Assembly (NCBI GenBank): GCA_958430865.1
Contig: CAUDNR010002391.1
Span: forward strand, 1 to 64,000
Direction of reading: 5' to 3'
From: Entrophospora sp. SA101
Lineage: Eukaryota > Glomeromycota > Glomeromycetes > Entrophosporales > Entrophosporaceae
Length of the DNA stretch: 64,000 bases
Under the pieces are notes generated by a model. That model did no database searches, was not told the DNA's origin, and saw only the letters and a program-made list of their open reading frames with translations. Positions 1-11,269 of this stretch are shown in pieces; positions within the stretch are counted from its first letter, which is position 1, and each line of letters opens with the position of its first letter. The position numbers and the translations under genes were made by a program.

Positions 1-2840
1 GGAATGGTCTCTATATAGGATATAGTGGCAATTGGCTGCTAGAAAGAACAAAAAACATCCTTTTTCTAAATTGCACCAAAAAATTTCCGGTTTTTTTTGT
101 TACACACTGTATATAGTAAATTTGTAAAATAAATAATGATAAATTTTCCTAATGTTGATGCTCCATGAGCAAATTTGAAACGTGTTTGTTAACGTGATCA
201 TTCAAATTCAAATCCGAATATATATATTAAGATTTAGATCTGATTGTAACATCTATTGTACAACAACTTAAATACTTTACATGATCTATTAAACTCCTCA
301 TTATTCAACCCGGATTGCAAACCTTGTTCACTACAATCAATATCTTCTATCAAATAATTATAACAGTTTTTTTACATGGTTCTTCATTTGGATTAACTTT
401 TTCAAACAAAACTTTGAAAAATTTTTCTATAATATTCAAGTTCCTTTAAAACACAACCAAAAACAAAAAGTAATTAGATAAAAAAAAAGGTGCTCGTTAA
501 CTTTATTTTATAATTTTTTATGAAGAATAATCAACCTTATTTGTATTGAATGATTTTCCTAAATAATTTATTATTTATTGTATTGTTAATGGAGAAACAA
601 TATAAAAAAGAAGATTTACATAGAGAAAGAAGCCGGCGAGAGAAAAGACAATAACCGTCGATTAAAAACAATAAGATTGTTTATCTCTTATTTCGTGACC
701 TTGGACTTCTTAGACAAAGGCTTCGTCGGATGGAGGGATGCAGTATTCACCAAATATAATTGAAGGACTCTACTAGAAAATCCCTTTGTTAATGAACATT
801 CTACTACCATAATTCATGATCACCACTAACATCACAAGCAAGCAAATTATATTCTTTTCTTGAAAATAAGTGTACGACTGAAGCTACACACGCGTTCACA
901 AAAGAAATCAAACAATTTATTAATTGATTCGTTTTTTTTTATATAATTTCACACTGAATAGTACACAAGGATGAAAATGCTGATTATAATGTAAAGAATT
1001 TGATGGCGGTGTAAGTGGTCTCAAGTTCATTTGATATAATTTGTTAATTTAATTTTAAAACCTAAAGGATTTTATGATTCAGAGAAAAAGCATTTCACTA
1101 TTTGAAGTTCAAATTTTCTATATATCAAGTTTGGAATCATAGATCTAGATGATAATACAAAAAAAAACAATCATTTGTATTCAATCAACTAAACTTAAAA
1201 ATTTTATGAATCTTTACCCGGGAATATAAACAGACCTAAATCATTAAAATACAACAAATATGAAAATTTCAAAATGATGATTTGATTGCACTTCACATTG
1301 GAAACAATTAATCTTTTCATATAAATTTTTTATTTTGCAACAGATGAAAGCTATTTCATTCAAATTGCATCTATCTTGGATGCTTTTGATTTTATTATAT
1401 TGCCGTAACATATAAAGTTATCAAAAATATGTTATTATAGTTCAATAAATCTTGAAATAGAGAATGCGTTGGTTCTTGGTACTCAACTTTAATCCATAGT
1501 ATTGGAAAAAGAATTTGTACAAGCCAAAAATGTAATCATAAAGACGAAAATAAGATAATATCTTATTATACGCTAAATTGGTAATTATAATTATTGTTGG
1601 ACTTTTAACTAAGAAATATATGTAATTTTTATTATATAGATGTATTGAGATGATATGATCAATTATGTATCTTGCCGAATCTGGAATATATATCAATTAC
1701 AATTGTTAAAATAGAATTCCAAATGTTTTCGAAGCATTGCCATTTTGAAAAAAAGCGCTGGTAAATTTAGGGGGTGGATATTTTATTGCTATTACTATAA
1801 TAAATATTTAGGCTACTGTTTACGAAGTATCTCAAATCTATAAATATACTTTGATGCATGAACGTCACAAGATCAAATTGCGTGGGATTGTAAAAAGTAC
1901 TATCAACGATTATTAAAGAAGAAGAGAACAATATAATTTATTTTTCTTTTTTGCTAATGAACAAGTATAAGATAAATATTAATTGACATAAATAATAATA
2001 TAATCCATATAATATGATGTGACATAAGAGATAGTTCATTATTTCGTAAAGGCGCATAGTCAAGATCAATTGCAAACATTGTTTACAGGTTGAATACATT
2101 CTCATGAAAGACAGATATGCCTTTTGAAAGTTTCTCTCATTATTGAATTTTAAGAAGGGAGAAATATAAATGAAGCATTCAGAAAATTCCCAAAGTTCAT
2201 TGGCATTCTTCAATTTATTGGAAGTTAAAATTTTGTTCATCCCGGAAGTAAGTACAAGGAGACTTGTTTGCAATTTAGGATTGACGAATTTGATCATGAC
2301 TTTATGTCCTTCTAGAGAGTTAGAGTCAAATTATGTAATAAATAATATTAATAATTACTTTTCACAAGGTTTAGAATGGTCATAACTTATGCATCGAGTA
2401 GGCAACAGTATTTTTACTGTACAAAAAGTAAATCAATTTTGTTACGAAGATTTTAATTAAAATTTAAGCTTAAACTTTGAAAAATCGAGAAATGTAAATA
2501 AAGCATTCTATTTTTTATAAGTATTAGATTCCTAGGATATCTGATATGATTACGGGCAATAAAAACATATAAATCGAAATACTAAGGATGCAAGTATTAA
2601 TATACTTCTATTGTATTAACTAGAAGAGCCAACTGAGATGTGCTATTCATAGCAACTCTGATGTTTTTTTCGCGCCAATGTTTGATGTTATTAAGTGATG
2701 AAATAATTAAATACAGCGAGATTAAAGAAAAGTTCAAGTTAAGGTGGTAGTATTATTGTTTTTATTAATTCAACTAATAATGATCAAAATGTAAAATAGA
2801 ATAATACTGATATCTAAAATGCGTAATCATAAAATTATTA
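1..2840. other. gene-poor AT-rich stretch
   Basis: I see no convincing gene here. The longest open frame is at 1938-2297 on the minus strand (119 codons, leucine/tyrosine-rich, no recognisable motif). A plus frame at 2170-2385 overlaps it on the opposite strand. Neither has a clear start context or a spliced partner. The rest is A/T homopolymer-rich intergenic sequence. Confidence 0.5.
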
Positions 2841-2844
2841 ATAT

Positions 2845-3324
2845 CTATGCGCATTTGTTATCTTTACATAACTTACTGCTGCATGCTTCATTCACCATGC
2901 AAATAGTTACAGCCTTACGAGTATCGGTAAGTTGACATTTCTTGATATCATTACCAAGCACACGACAAACCTTAGTTATACAACTATCGTCATCGGAGAC
3001 GCTGTTGCAGGGTTGTCCTATGTTAGCTTTACATGTTTTACTACTAGGATCACATACTTCTCCAGTATCACAATCACCATTTTTCGAACAATTAAGAACT
3101 GATAAATGTGCACAAACAGTTAATAAATATCAAGATATAAATTTACAAAAAAAGATTTTCTGTGAATTTGCAAAAAAATTGTTTAGTGCGTGCATTTAGA
3201 ACAGATTAAGATACATACATACTCTTCTTTTGATGAGCCTATTTCTACCGTTGATGCTCATTGCGCCAACAAAAATTATAGAGAAAAGTGTTGCAAAGAG
3301 CAGGATTAAAATAGTTTGTTTCAT
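2845..3324 (-). CDS. small secreted cysteine-rich protein, two exons
   Basis: This is a two-exon gene missed by simple ORF calling. Exon 1 runs 3324-3219 and exon 2 runs 3098-2845. The 120-nt intron has a GTATGT donor and a TATCAG acceptor. The spliced frame is 119 residues. Residues 1-21 form a typical signal peptide (MKQTILILLFATLFSIIFVG), followed by a KRR site at about 32-34 that suits Kex2-type cleavage. The mature part has 12 cysteines, starting NCSKNGDCDTGEVC and ending ACSSKLCKDNKCA, which could form six disulfides. The donor lies in a GTATGTATGTATC run. Only the second GTATGT joins in frame to the single usable acceptor, so that junction is inferred. Predicted role: an extracellular, effector-like or defence-like peptide. 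No specific family is recognised. The even cysteine count, clean signal peptide and long open exon support a real gene. Confidence 0.72.
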
Positions 3325-3450
3325 TATTGAAAATTTGAAGCGAGTAATTAATATTAATGATAAATGAAATAGTTGTTTCTAAAGTGAATTTGCTTTATGA
3401 TTTTTGCAAAATGTATTTATATGTTTTTATTTAGTAATTTGATAATAATA

Positions 3451-3566
3451 ATGTATTTCCCCGCCAAAAATCATCTGCAATCGCCAATGAGGATAACCTA
3501 CCAATAAAATTGGATACTTTCATGATGTTGCGCAAAATTGCGGATGATTTTTGCGGAAAAATACAT
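3451..3566. mobile_element. 116-bp foldback MITE upstream of the secreted gene
   Basis: About 30-bp imperfect terminal inverted repeats read ATGTATTTCCCCGCCAAAAA at the left and ATGTATTTTTCCGCAAAAAT at the right (reverse complement), continuing as ATCATCTGCAAT and ATCATCCGCAAT. The element can fold into one hairpin. It lies 127 bp upstream of the start codon of the 2845-3324 gene, within its likely promoter. Confidence 0.7.
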
Positions 3567-3574
3567 GATTTTAA

Positions 3575-3795
3575 TTAAATGTTTCACGTTTGTAAATGAG
3601 TGGCCAGTTTTCTAATAAATTTCAATGCTCCTGCCGTTTTGCACTTACTATACTTTAATTATTTTTGCAAAAAGTATAGGAATATTGTAAATTGAATGTT
3701 TCACATTTAATTCGCTTTAACTAAATTTCAACATTTCTGCCGTTTCGCACTTACTATACTTTGATTCTTTTTGCAAAAAGTATTGATTTATTAAA
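3575..3795. repeat. two diverged tandem copies, about 120-bp period
   Basis: The block around 3580-3685 and the block around 3700-3785 share the order AATGTTTCAC, TAAATTTCAA, CTGCCGTTT, GCACTTACTATACTTT and TTTTTGCAAAAAGTAT. Together with the adjacent hairpin they form the upstream region of the minus-strand secreted gene. Confidence 0.6.
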
Positions 3796-3830
3796 CAAAC
3801 ATAATCACTCTTAATTCCACCCAATTAGAT

Positions 3831-4250
3831 TCATTCAAAAACAAGTTGTTCGAATACAACATTTGCAATAGAACGATAGGAGTCGTTACCAAGAGTATAG
3901 ACAACAATAACGTCGAGGCCACCACCCCAACAACCGAACATATTGTTAGGTTCAATGTTCAGAAAACCACCACGAACTTTGAAATTAACGGAGTACATGT
4001 CTCGAGACACTAATTCCCTTTATAGAACGCTTTTGAATTAACCGTCCACAAGACCCAAGGCCTAACGTTGCTGCACGTCACTTTGACCAGATTTGCCCTT
4101 AGTTAGATCTATGTGACGATGAGTCGATCCCCTTCCTGGAATTCGATGGACATTTTTGATTTCGACTTTGGTTCCTTGAAGGTAGATGAAGATGTGATAA
4201 GCGGCGAATACAAGAGATTGAAATCCTTAAACAAAAAGGGTCCAATAGAG
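3831..4250 (-). pseudogene. degenerate protein fragment, family unknown
   Basis: On the minus strand an open stretch (about 4000-3831) starts MYSVNFKVRGGFLNIEPNNM, continues with a glycine-rich GCWGGGLDV and ends in NVVFEQLVFE plus stop. Upstream, in related frames separated by stops, are coding-like pieces ending IEFQEGDRLIVT and LTKGKSGQSDVQQR. The codon quality, hydrophobic alternation and consecutive interrupted blocks suggest a gene broken by nonsense and frameshift changes. I cannot name the family. Confidence 0.4.
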
Positions 4251-4587
4251 ATGAGTCGACGTTGATTTGGTTTTTTGCAATAGTAAATAGATGTTAAAAA
4301 TTTGTCGAAAGAATTTTTTATTGAACAATTTTTCATAAACTATTTTGTATAATTTCGTATCACCATGATAATAATAATAATAATTAATTGCATCAAAGAA
4401 AGAAAAATTCAACTTTTTTATTATAAGTTGTATCCAAATAAGGTAAAGCAACTTTTATGTCATATGAAAGCATAACCCGCATAAAAATTGAAACCCTAAT
4501 TTAGTAACAGACATCTTGATTTCACCTGTTTTCTTTATACGCATTAGACTATTAGTGCAATCATTTCGTTTACATTCATTATATTAG

Positions 4588-4893
4588 GGATATTTTGATT
4601 ATATCGAGAGATATGGTCAAGAGAAGAGTTGGGAAGAGAGTTATTCTTCAACCAAGCCGAAAACCAAACCTTTAAATACGGTTTTGAATGTACAAGTTAA
4701 TTTATTAGACTATTTCAAAGGTTTGTCGCATGATTGCTTCCAACTTCATAAATTCGAACCATTTGTTAACGAAACAATTGTTGGACAAAATGAATTTAAT
4801 AAAATAGTCTATTGTCTTGGCCCAAGTGATGTCACTTTTTTTGCTCTTTGCGACAAAGAAGGGCAATCCAATCCAATTGTGATTGTTGTGTAA
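4588..4893 (+). pseudogene. open fragment without start codon, possible relic
   Basis: There are 102 open codons from the TAG at 4585-4587 to the stop at 4893. The frame has no good ATG near its beginning. It contains a coding-like stretch with NLLDYFKGLSHDCF, later CLGPSDVTFFALCDKEG and a terminal IVIVV. It looks like an internal piece of a larger protein cut by flanking stops. The family is not recognised. Confidence 0.3.
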
Positions 4894-4899
4894 TACGTA

Positions 4900-6600
4900 A
4901 AAAGCAAAAGCTCGCATTGCGTTCTCGGTTGTAAATTTGTTTTATTATTTATTTTAAACGATGATAGTAATCATCACAGAAATTTTCCAAAAATTGTTGC
5001 AGAGTCATCAAAAAGTCAAACCATTCGTTACACGATTCAATGTCTATTTTTTTTTGTAGTTCTAATGAGTAATAATCGGGATTCATTATATTTTATTTTG
5101 CTTTTACACATAATAGAACATTTGGCATTGATCTGGAGAGAGTTGTTACGCGTCCATTAATCAGAATACATATTGATATTATTATTTAGAATAAATAACT
5201 TGATTTGTAAAATGCTATCCATAAAATATATTATATAAGTGAAGAAAGATGTGACTCTAAATTAACACAAAAAAATTTTAAATCATGTACAAACCTATTA
5301 TTCCTTTCAGTAAAATTACAAATGTATTCAAATAATATTGGTGGTGCATTCTTGGATTCCATGTGATTGTACTGGCTATTTTTTATCATATATTTTAAAT
5401 ATAATTGATTGATTATGATGATTAAAATAAAAATAAAATAACAAACATGACTTAGCTTTTTATTACTATTTAATTCTTTCTTTTATGCATGACCCACTGT
5501 TAGATGTGTCTATTGGCATAACAAACAATTGCATCACCCGAGTAATAATGATACCAAGACCATGCAGAAGTAAAACTTTTAATGTATGTCTCTAGGGTTT
5601 ATCAATAAATAATAAGTAACTCTATCTTCCCTTGGACTAGGTACTATTAGTTCTTTAAAAATCATGAATAAATCTGATGATATTGATCACAAGTGTCAGA
5701 TTTAATAAGTTTTCCTATTACAAGCATACAACGACCATGCTTTCGCACGCCTTCACGCCATGAAATGTTTTACATGGTTGAGCCACGGGTATGTTTGAAG
5801 GCTTTGGACAAGAAGGATTTTTAGCCAATGTTGTCACCAAAACAATTGTCATTATTAATTACAGCTGCCAAGGTAATTTAAAAAGATCCAGAAAAGTCGT
5901 AATCTGGTGAAATAAACAAATTGTCGGTGCCACTGGCTTTAATACATCTCCTTGACAATGATCCAAATTCACAAACTTCAGAGCTAAGCACCCCCCCCTG
6001 AAGTTTAGCCATGTTGTACGTGTAAATGAAATTATGTGAATTCGCAATTCACACATGTGAAATTCAAATTTACATGTGTGAAATGTGTGATTCATTTCAA
6101 TTTTATATACAACAGCATCATAACATTCGGGGAACGCAAGTCATGTTCGCCTTAAATCACGTTAGGAACCAGAAGAATGATTGAAATGACTTAAATATAA
6201 GTTTACGGTTGCGTATCAAGTTGTTTTACATTTCCAAAGAGCCCAAACGCGTACGGTTTTTCGTATGTGAAGGTGAGATTATGTTGTTTTTAGCGCCTCT
6301 GACATTTTTTATTATTATAATTAATGTTAATATTAATAATAACAATGAAACAATAAACTGATAAAAACGACGCGTCTTTGAAAACATACCAAAATGTTTT
6401 GAAAAAAAAAGATGTGTTGCATAATAAAAATTTCATTAAAAATTTTCCGGGTGGGCTTTTATCCCTTAAACTGTAGCACAATTTTTATGAAAATGATAAA
6501 TTCGATACTGGTGTCACCAATTAATTTTGGGAGAGCGTATTTTAATTGATGATAACAAATTTTTATTATTTTATGAACTAATTTCTTTCTTGCGCTAACT
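4900..6600. other. intergenic, no supported gene
   Basis: This is AT-rich sequence with an overlapping palindromic patch at about 6010-6095, where CACATGTGAAATT-like motifs recur in both orientations. A short G/C island at 5885-6000 may be a repeat remnant. No coding or RNA gene is supported. Confidence 0.4.
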
Positions 6601-6630
6601 AATAACTAACTAAATAATGAATTGAACCCC

Positions 6631-6985
6631 TCAAAAAAAGGAAAAAAAAAATTTTTTTCGATAAAATTTACCAAAAAATCTATCACAAAATAATGATTCA
6701 GTCAAATCAACATCAACACAACTTAATATATTTTTCATTTGCTCACTGTCTCTAACACCAGACCAATTTTTATTGATATATCTCAATGAAGTATTATTTA
6801 AATCTGAATTATTAGTATTCCATCCCAACAACAAAATCTCACTCCAATTATTTTTGTCAATCATTTTAATAAGTTTTTTTGTAGTCAAATCTTTTAGTTT
6901 CTCCAAATCTCTTATATCTGCTTCTGAGTAAATATCTTTTAAAACATTGAATGATAGCTGATATGTAACACCCCATTATGGCATG
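6631..6985 (-). pseudogene. lysine/aspartate-rich coding fragment, unknown
   Basis: The minus-strand reading from about 6985 (after a TATCAG that could be an acceptor) is open to 6631. It includes LSFNVLKDIYSEADIRDLEK, then NNWSEILLLGWNT and LRYINKNWSGVRDSEQ. It looks like an exon or exon relic. No upstream exon with a start codon was found before 7900. The poly-F C-terminus suggests read-through after a lost donor. No family is recognised. Confidence 0.35.
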
Positions 6986-6999
6986 CCTACTTGCCAATA

Positions 7000-7900
7000 A
7001 CTAATTCAGTTGGTCAAATAAAAATTAAAGAAACAGAAATTTATGTAATGATTTAATCAGCATTAACTAAAAATTAAAAATTATGACGGATTATTATTAT
7101 TATTATTACTTTAAATTCATATATGTTTTTCATAGCCAAAAAAATTAATAGTTTTCGTAAATAGTTATAAAATAGAGTGGAAGCGTAATTAATACGATAT
7201 TATCAAGATAATCTCAATATCCATGAAGTTTATCTGGAGAAACTTTAGTAGTTTTTTACCTTGTCAAGTAAAAAATAAATTATATAAATTAACAGTTAAT
7301 TACAATCTCATCAAGATAACTTTGTTACCCATGAAATTTTATTAGAGGCGGTTTTTAATGTAACTGTTTATTACTCCTCTAGCATCCAAAAAAATAATTT
7401 TTTTAGATATGTAGGGTGTAAAACAAAGTTTACTTTCTATTATTGAAAAATTTAAGTTGAGGTCAATGACTTTTTTAATATACAAAGCAATTTCCTGCTC
7501 TATTATTAAGCTATTACGATTTTAAGAAAGATTTTGCATGTAGACGTAAATTATTGATTGGAGCATTCACATCTTTTAAATATTTTATTTAATAATCAAT
7601 ATATATGGTGGGTAACATTCCTAAAATAGAGCATTTATGAAATGTTTCTTTATCCATGTTTATATAAAATTTTAATCATGTGTCAAATGAAAAACAACTA
7701 AAAAGTTTATATGAAATCAAGTTTTTGATTTTAAATATTTACATTTTATTGTTGAATTCTATATAACTTTTATGATAAATTTGGGGGGGGGGGGGTTTTA
7801 TATAAAACAAACATTTGTTAAGACAATCTTATTTATACATTTTTCTGTATTAAAATATAACAGCTTTGCAAAATAATTATCACCTACTCGATCAAGATTT
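7000..7900. other. intergenic with homopolymer tract
   Basis: No gene is seen. A 14-bp G run lies at about 7781-7794, unusual in so AT-rich a region, and short A/T repeats surround it. The interval is the likely 3' flank of the PNUTS-like gene. Confidence 0.5.
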
Positions 7901-7905
7901 TTTTA

Positions 7906-10749
7906 TTAATGATCGCTATGAAGAAAATTGCACTCATTTCCTAAGGTACATCTTCCAGCTTTATAATACCAACATTCAGATCCTTTCCCACTAGTTGGTC
8001 TACCAGTTCCTGAACTAGAAGGGCCAATTCGACCTCCTCCCCCTCTATTATTATTATTATTTGCAGTTGCTGTCGTGATGTTTGTTAAATTCGTTGGCGG
8101 TCTATTAATAATTTGATTTTGATCATTTACTAAAGGTTGATTTAACAAAGGTAAAGGTGCTGGCTGTTGTTTATTATTGTTGTTGCCATTAATAATTCCC
8201 ATAAATTGTGCAGATGGATGAGCATTACTAGGTACTGGGTATTGATTAGGTTGAATAGCATTATTAGGTAATTGAAATTGTGTGGGCGAAGGAGCATTAT
8301 TAGGTAATTGAAATTGTGTGGGCGAAGGAGCATTATTAGGTAATTGAAATTGTGTGGGCGAAGGAGCATTATTAGGTAATTGAAATTGTGTAGGCGAAGG
8401 AGCATTATTGGGTAATTGAAATTGCGGGGATGGATAAAGATTTGGTTGAACAGTTGAATTAGGATTATTACCACCAAAATAAGGAAATTGGAATGATGGT
8501 TGAGGTGGTTGATTTGGTTGTGAAGCATTTGATATTTGATATGGCGGAAGTTGTACAGGAAGTTGTTGTTGTATTTGAGTTGGAGGTGGAGGTTGTGGTA
8601 ATTGTAATGGAGGTGGGACAGGGGCTGGTGCAGGAATATTAGGATTTGGATGATGATAATAATAATTTGGCATGATTTGATTATTACTATTACTGTCTAT
8701 GCTATTATTGACTGTACCAATTCCTGGTATTAATCCTGCTGCGACTCCAATGCCTAAGCCGACATTATTAGAAGCATTTTGATTTGGATCATAAACCCAT
8801 GAATTAGGATTAGCAAATGGTCTTATAACATTTGGTTGTTGCAGTTGTTGTTGTTGTTGATGATGAGCAGGTGCAGTAGCAAATACATGATGATGATGAT
8901 GCACAACATTTTGAATATTATTAGGATGAAGCAATAACCATGCAGAATACGTATCATTTAAAACTTTTTTTAATTCAATTTTTTGTTTTAATTTTTCAAT
9001 ACTTTTTCCCTTTTTATTTAATAGAATTGTTTTTGGAGGGATTAGTAATTGACTATTATTATTATTATTATCATTATCATCATCATGATTATTATTATTA
9101 TTATTACCATCATCATCAGATGGTTCGCGTGGATTATCAGGCACTTGATCAACTGTAAGATAAATAACTTCCAAGGTTTGTTTTTCACGACTTTCTTGAA
9201 TGTTTGCTTCTTGACTATTGGTTTTACTAGACCTTTTTACTATTTTATTATTACATTTGTTATCAACATTATTACTAGAAGAAGAGGGTGACGGTTTTAA
9301 TAAAAGTGGAGTGTACCATATTGTAGATGGCGCTTTTCTCATTCTCTTGAAAGCAGTTCTTCCTTCACTACGATCCAAATCTTTAACATGGCAAACACCA
9401 ACAGGTAATGACGACATATCATCTTCCATATCATCAGGATATTTATTTTCAAACAGCTTTACTTGCTCGAGCATGTAATCTGGTGCAAAACTAACACGTT
9501 TTCGTTTTTTTGAAGAAGATGATGATGATGATTTAATTTCAGAAAATACTTTAACATCATCATCTTTATTATTATTACTATTATTATTAATTGGCGATAA
9601 CGGTGATGGTGATGATGATGACGACATTACCTTTGTTTCAAATTTTTCAGATTTAAGAGTAGTTTTTGTAGAATCTTTTATTTTAAACACGTTTGATAAT
9701 TGAGGTTTGAAAATATTTGAAGAAGAAGTAGAAGACAAAGAGGAGTTGCCAATATTTGAAAAATCAAACATATCTTCAAAAATACCTTTTACTACAGGTT
9801 GGTTTAATTCTTTTTTCATATCATTAATAATAGTTGACGATGCTGTTGCCGCTATTGTTGTTGTCATTGTCGCTGATTTATCTTTTGGATGATGTTCTTT
9901 TGCTTTAGAGTTTTTTATGTGAGAGTGAACATTGTTACCAGCAGATTCTGATAACTGTCTAGCATCTTGTAACCATCTATTTAATAATTTGGATGCCATA
10001 TCAGCAACACCAGGTATACTAGATTCTTTTACCAATTTATTATTAACTACTCTACCCAATCCACAACTTGTTGAAACTTCAAAATCGACAGGCAGATGTT
10101 GAACTGTTTTCAATAATCTAAGAAGTAAATTACTATCGGGCAGTTGTTTTGCTTCTTCTTTTATCCAATTTCTTAAAATATAGCTACATCTATCATTTAC
10201 CAGTTTTTGTAATATAATTGGATCATGTGTTTGAGTTAATATATTAATAACATGACCACGATCAATTCTTGGTACGTCTTTTACTTTACGAAGAAACTCA
10301 TAAACATAGTCGGCAGATTTTATGCTCAAATCACTATTTAAATATTCTTTTATACTTTTAAAAAGTTCGGTTGTCGAGTCGGATACTGTTATTATTGGCG
10401 TTGCATTTTCTGTCGTTGGCATTTCTGATATTTTTGATGAGGACGTAGTTGTTGCTGTAGTAATCGCGGGTATTTCTGTCGCAGTTTCAGTTATAGTTGT
10501 GTTTATCGGTGTCGGAATTTGAATAGACGAAGGATTTATATTATTATTTTTATTGTTGTTATCATCGCCGTCGACAGTAACCGTTTGTGAATTTTGATTT
10601 TGGTTTAAAATTTCTGATGTAATTGGTAAAAATGGTGTTTGCATTGTTGTAATCGTTGCCATATCATTTACGTTTGCAATATCATTATTAATAACTAAAT
10701 TATCATTAGAAACATCAGATATCATGGATATCATATTTTTACTTTCCAT
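7906..10749 (-). CDS. PNUTS-like PP1 regulatory protein (TFIIS-N domain, RVSF motif, CCCH finger)
   Basis: A single-exon frame of 947 residues has the domain order of PNUTS/PPP1R10 (fission yeast Ppn1 is the fungal counterpart). Residues about 125-265 form a helical TFIIS N-terminal/LW-like domain ending KLLNRWLQDARQ. Residues 415-421 read KRKRVSF, a PP1-docking (R/K)VxF motif preceded by basic residues as in PNUTS. Residues 922-945 form a C-terminal CCCH finger with spacing C-x7-C-x5-C-x3-H. The rest is N-, S-, Q- and P-rich. Near residues 775-830 a 12-residue unit (NNAPSPTQFQLP) repeats about four times, encoded by 36-bp repeats at 8267-8422. Known role of the family: bringing PP1 to RNA polymerase II and the 3'-end processing machinery in the nucleus. 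Assignment rests on all three landmarks occurring in order. The missing intron is unusual in this window. Confidence 0.85.
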   Translation of the reverse strand: MESKNMISMISDVSNDNLVINNDIANVNDMATITTMQTPFLPITSEILNQNQNSQTVTVDGDDNNNKNNNINPSSIQIPTPINTTITETATEIPAITTATTTSSSKISEMPTTENATPIITVSDSTTELFKSIKEYLNSDLSIKSADYVYEFLRKVKDVPRIDRGHVINILTQTHDPIILQKLVNDRCSYILRNWIKEEAKQLPDSNLLLRLLKTVQHLPVDFEVSTSCGLGRVVNNKLVKESSIPGVADMASKLLNRWLQDARQLSESAGNNVHSHIKNSKAKEHHPKDKSATMTTTIAATASSTIINDMKKELNQPVVKGIFEDMFDFSNIGNSSLSSTSSSNIFKPQLSNVFKIKDSTKTTLKSEKFETKVMSSSSSPSPLSPINNNSNNNKDDDVKVFSEIKSSSSSSSKKRKRVSFAPDYMLEQVKLFENKYPDDMEDDMSSLPVGVCHVKDLDRSEGRTAFKRMRKAPSTIWYTPLLLKPSPSSSSNNVDNKCNNKIVKRSSKTNSQEANIQESREKQTLEVIYLTVDQVPDNPREPSDDDGNNNNNNHDDDNDNNNNNSQLLIPPKTILLNKKGKSIEKLKQKIELKKVLNDTYSAWLLLHPNNIQNVVHHHHHVFATAPAHHQQQQQLQQPNVIRPFANPNSWVYDPNQNASNNVGLGIGVAAGLIPGIGTVNNSIDSNSNNQIMPNYYYHHPNPNIPAPAPVPPPLQLPQPPPPTQIQQQLPVQLPPYQISNASQPNQPPQPSFQFPYFGGNNPNSTVQPNLYPSPQFQLPNNAPSPTQFQLPNNAPSPTQFQLPNNAPSPTQFQLPNNAPSPTQFQLPNNAIQPNQYPVPSNAHPSAQFMGIINGNNNNKQQPAPLPLLNQPLVNDQNQIINRPPTNLTNITTATANNNNNRGGGGRIGPSSSGTGRPTSGKGSECWYYKAGRCTLGNECNFLHSDH
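8267..8422. repeat. 36-bp tandem repeat inside the PNUTS-like gene
   Basis: About 4.3 copies of a 36-bp unit (GGTAATTGAAATTGTGTGGG plus CGAAGGAGCATTATTA) are nearly identical, with single substitutions in the outer copies. The unit is a multiple of three and encodes the 12-residue PSPTQFQLP repeat on the minus strand. High identity implies recent slippage or conversion, so copy number is probably polymorphic. Confidence 0.9.
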
Positions 10750-10759
10750 GACTGATTGA

Positions 10760-11260
10760 TTAAGAAAAATTTTTTTTAGGAAAAAAAAACATTATTTAAT
10801 ATTTGTAGTACACATCAAGTGTAACATCACTTTTAATCCCACAAAAAAAGAACAGAATTGGTTATTCGGGATTGAGAACATTAGTATTAGGTCGCGAAGC
10901 CATTTTTTTCATTCAAACACCAATCTGTCTTCAACCATATTAATATTATATATATTATATAAAGTGAATATAATCTGTTTGACCTTTTAATTCCATTATA
11001 TTATGCAAATGGCCGCAAAAAATATATTATTATTATACATATATATTATTTGTTAAAATTTTAATAATAATATTCGTTAAAAATATTTACCATTAATATG
11101 GTTAAATTAAAGCCATTAAACAACAATTACAATTATTTTGTTTTATTAATTTAATAATATTTGCTTTTTAATAATAATTGATTTATTATTTTTTCGAACA
11201 CCAAGATTTTTCTCTATTATAAATAACCTTCCCTAATTTGTTACTGAAAATCGTTTGCGT
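10760..11260. other. 5' flank of PNUTS-like gene, no gene seen
   Basis: AT-rich sequence with runs of ATT/AAT. It should contain the minus-strand promoter of the gene at 7906-10749. No specific motif can be supported. Confidence 0.4.
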
Positions 11261-11269
11261 GACAAATCG

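Noticed and set aside
8267..8422. CRISPR-like direct repeats
   Set aside because: The units are contiguous with no spacers, in frame with a eukaryotic coding sequence; this is a coding minisatellite.
8142..8528. 128-codon minus ORF in another frame of the PNUTS-like gene
   Set aside because: It overlaps the 36-bp repeats of the real frame; regularity is inherited from the repeat.
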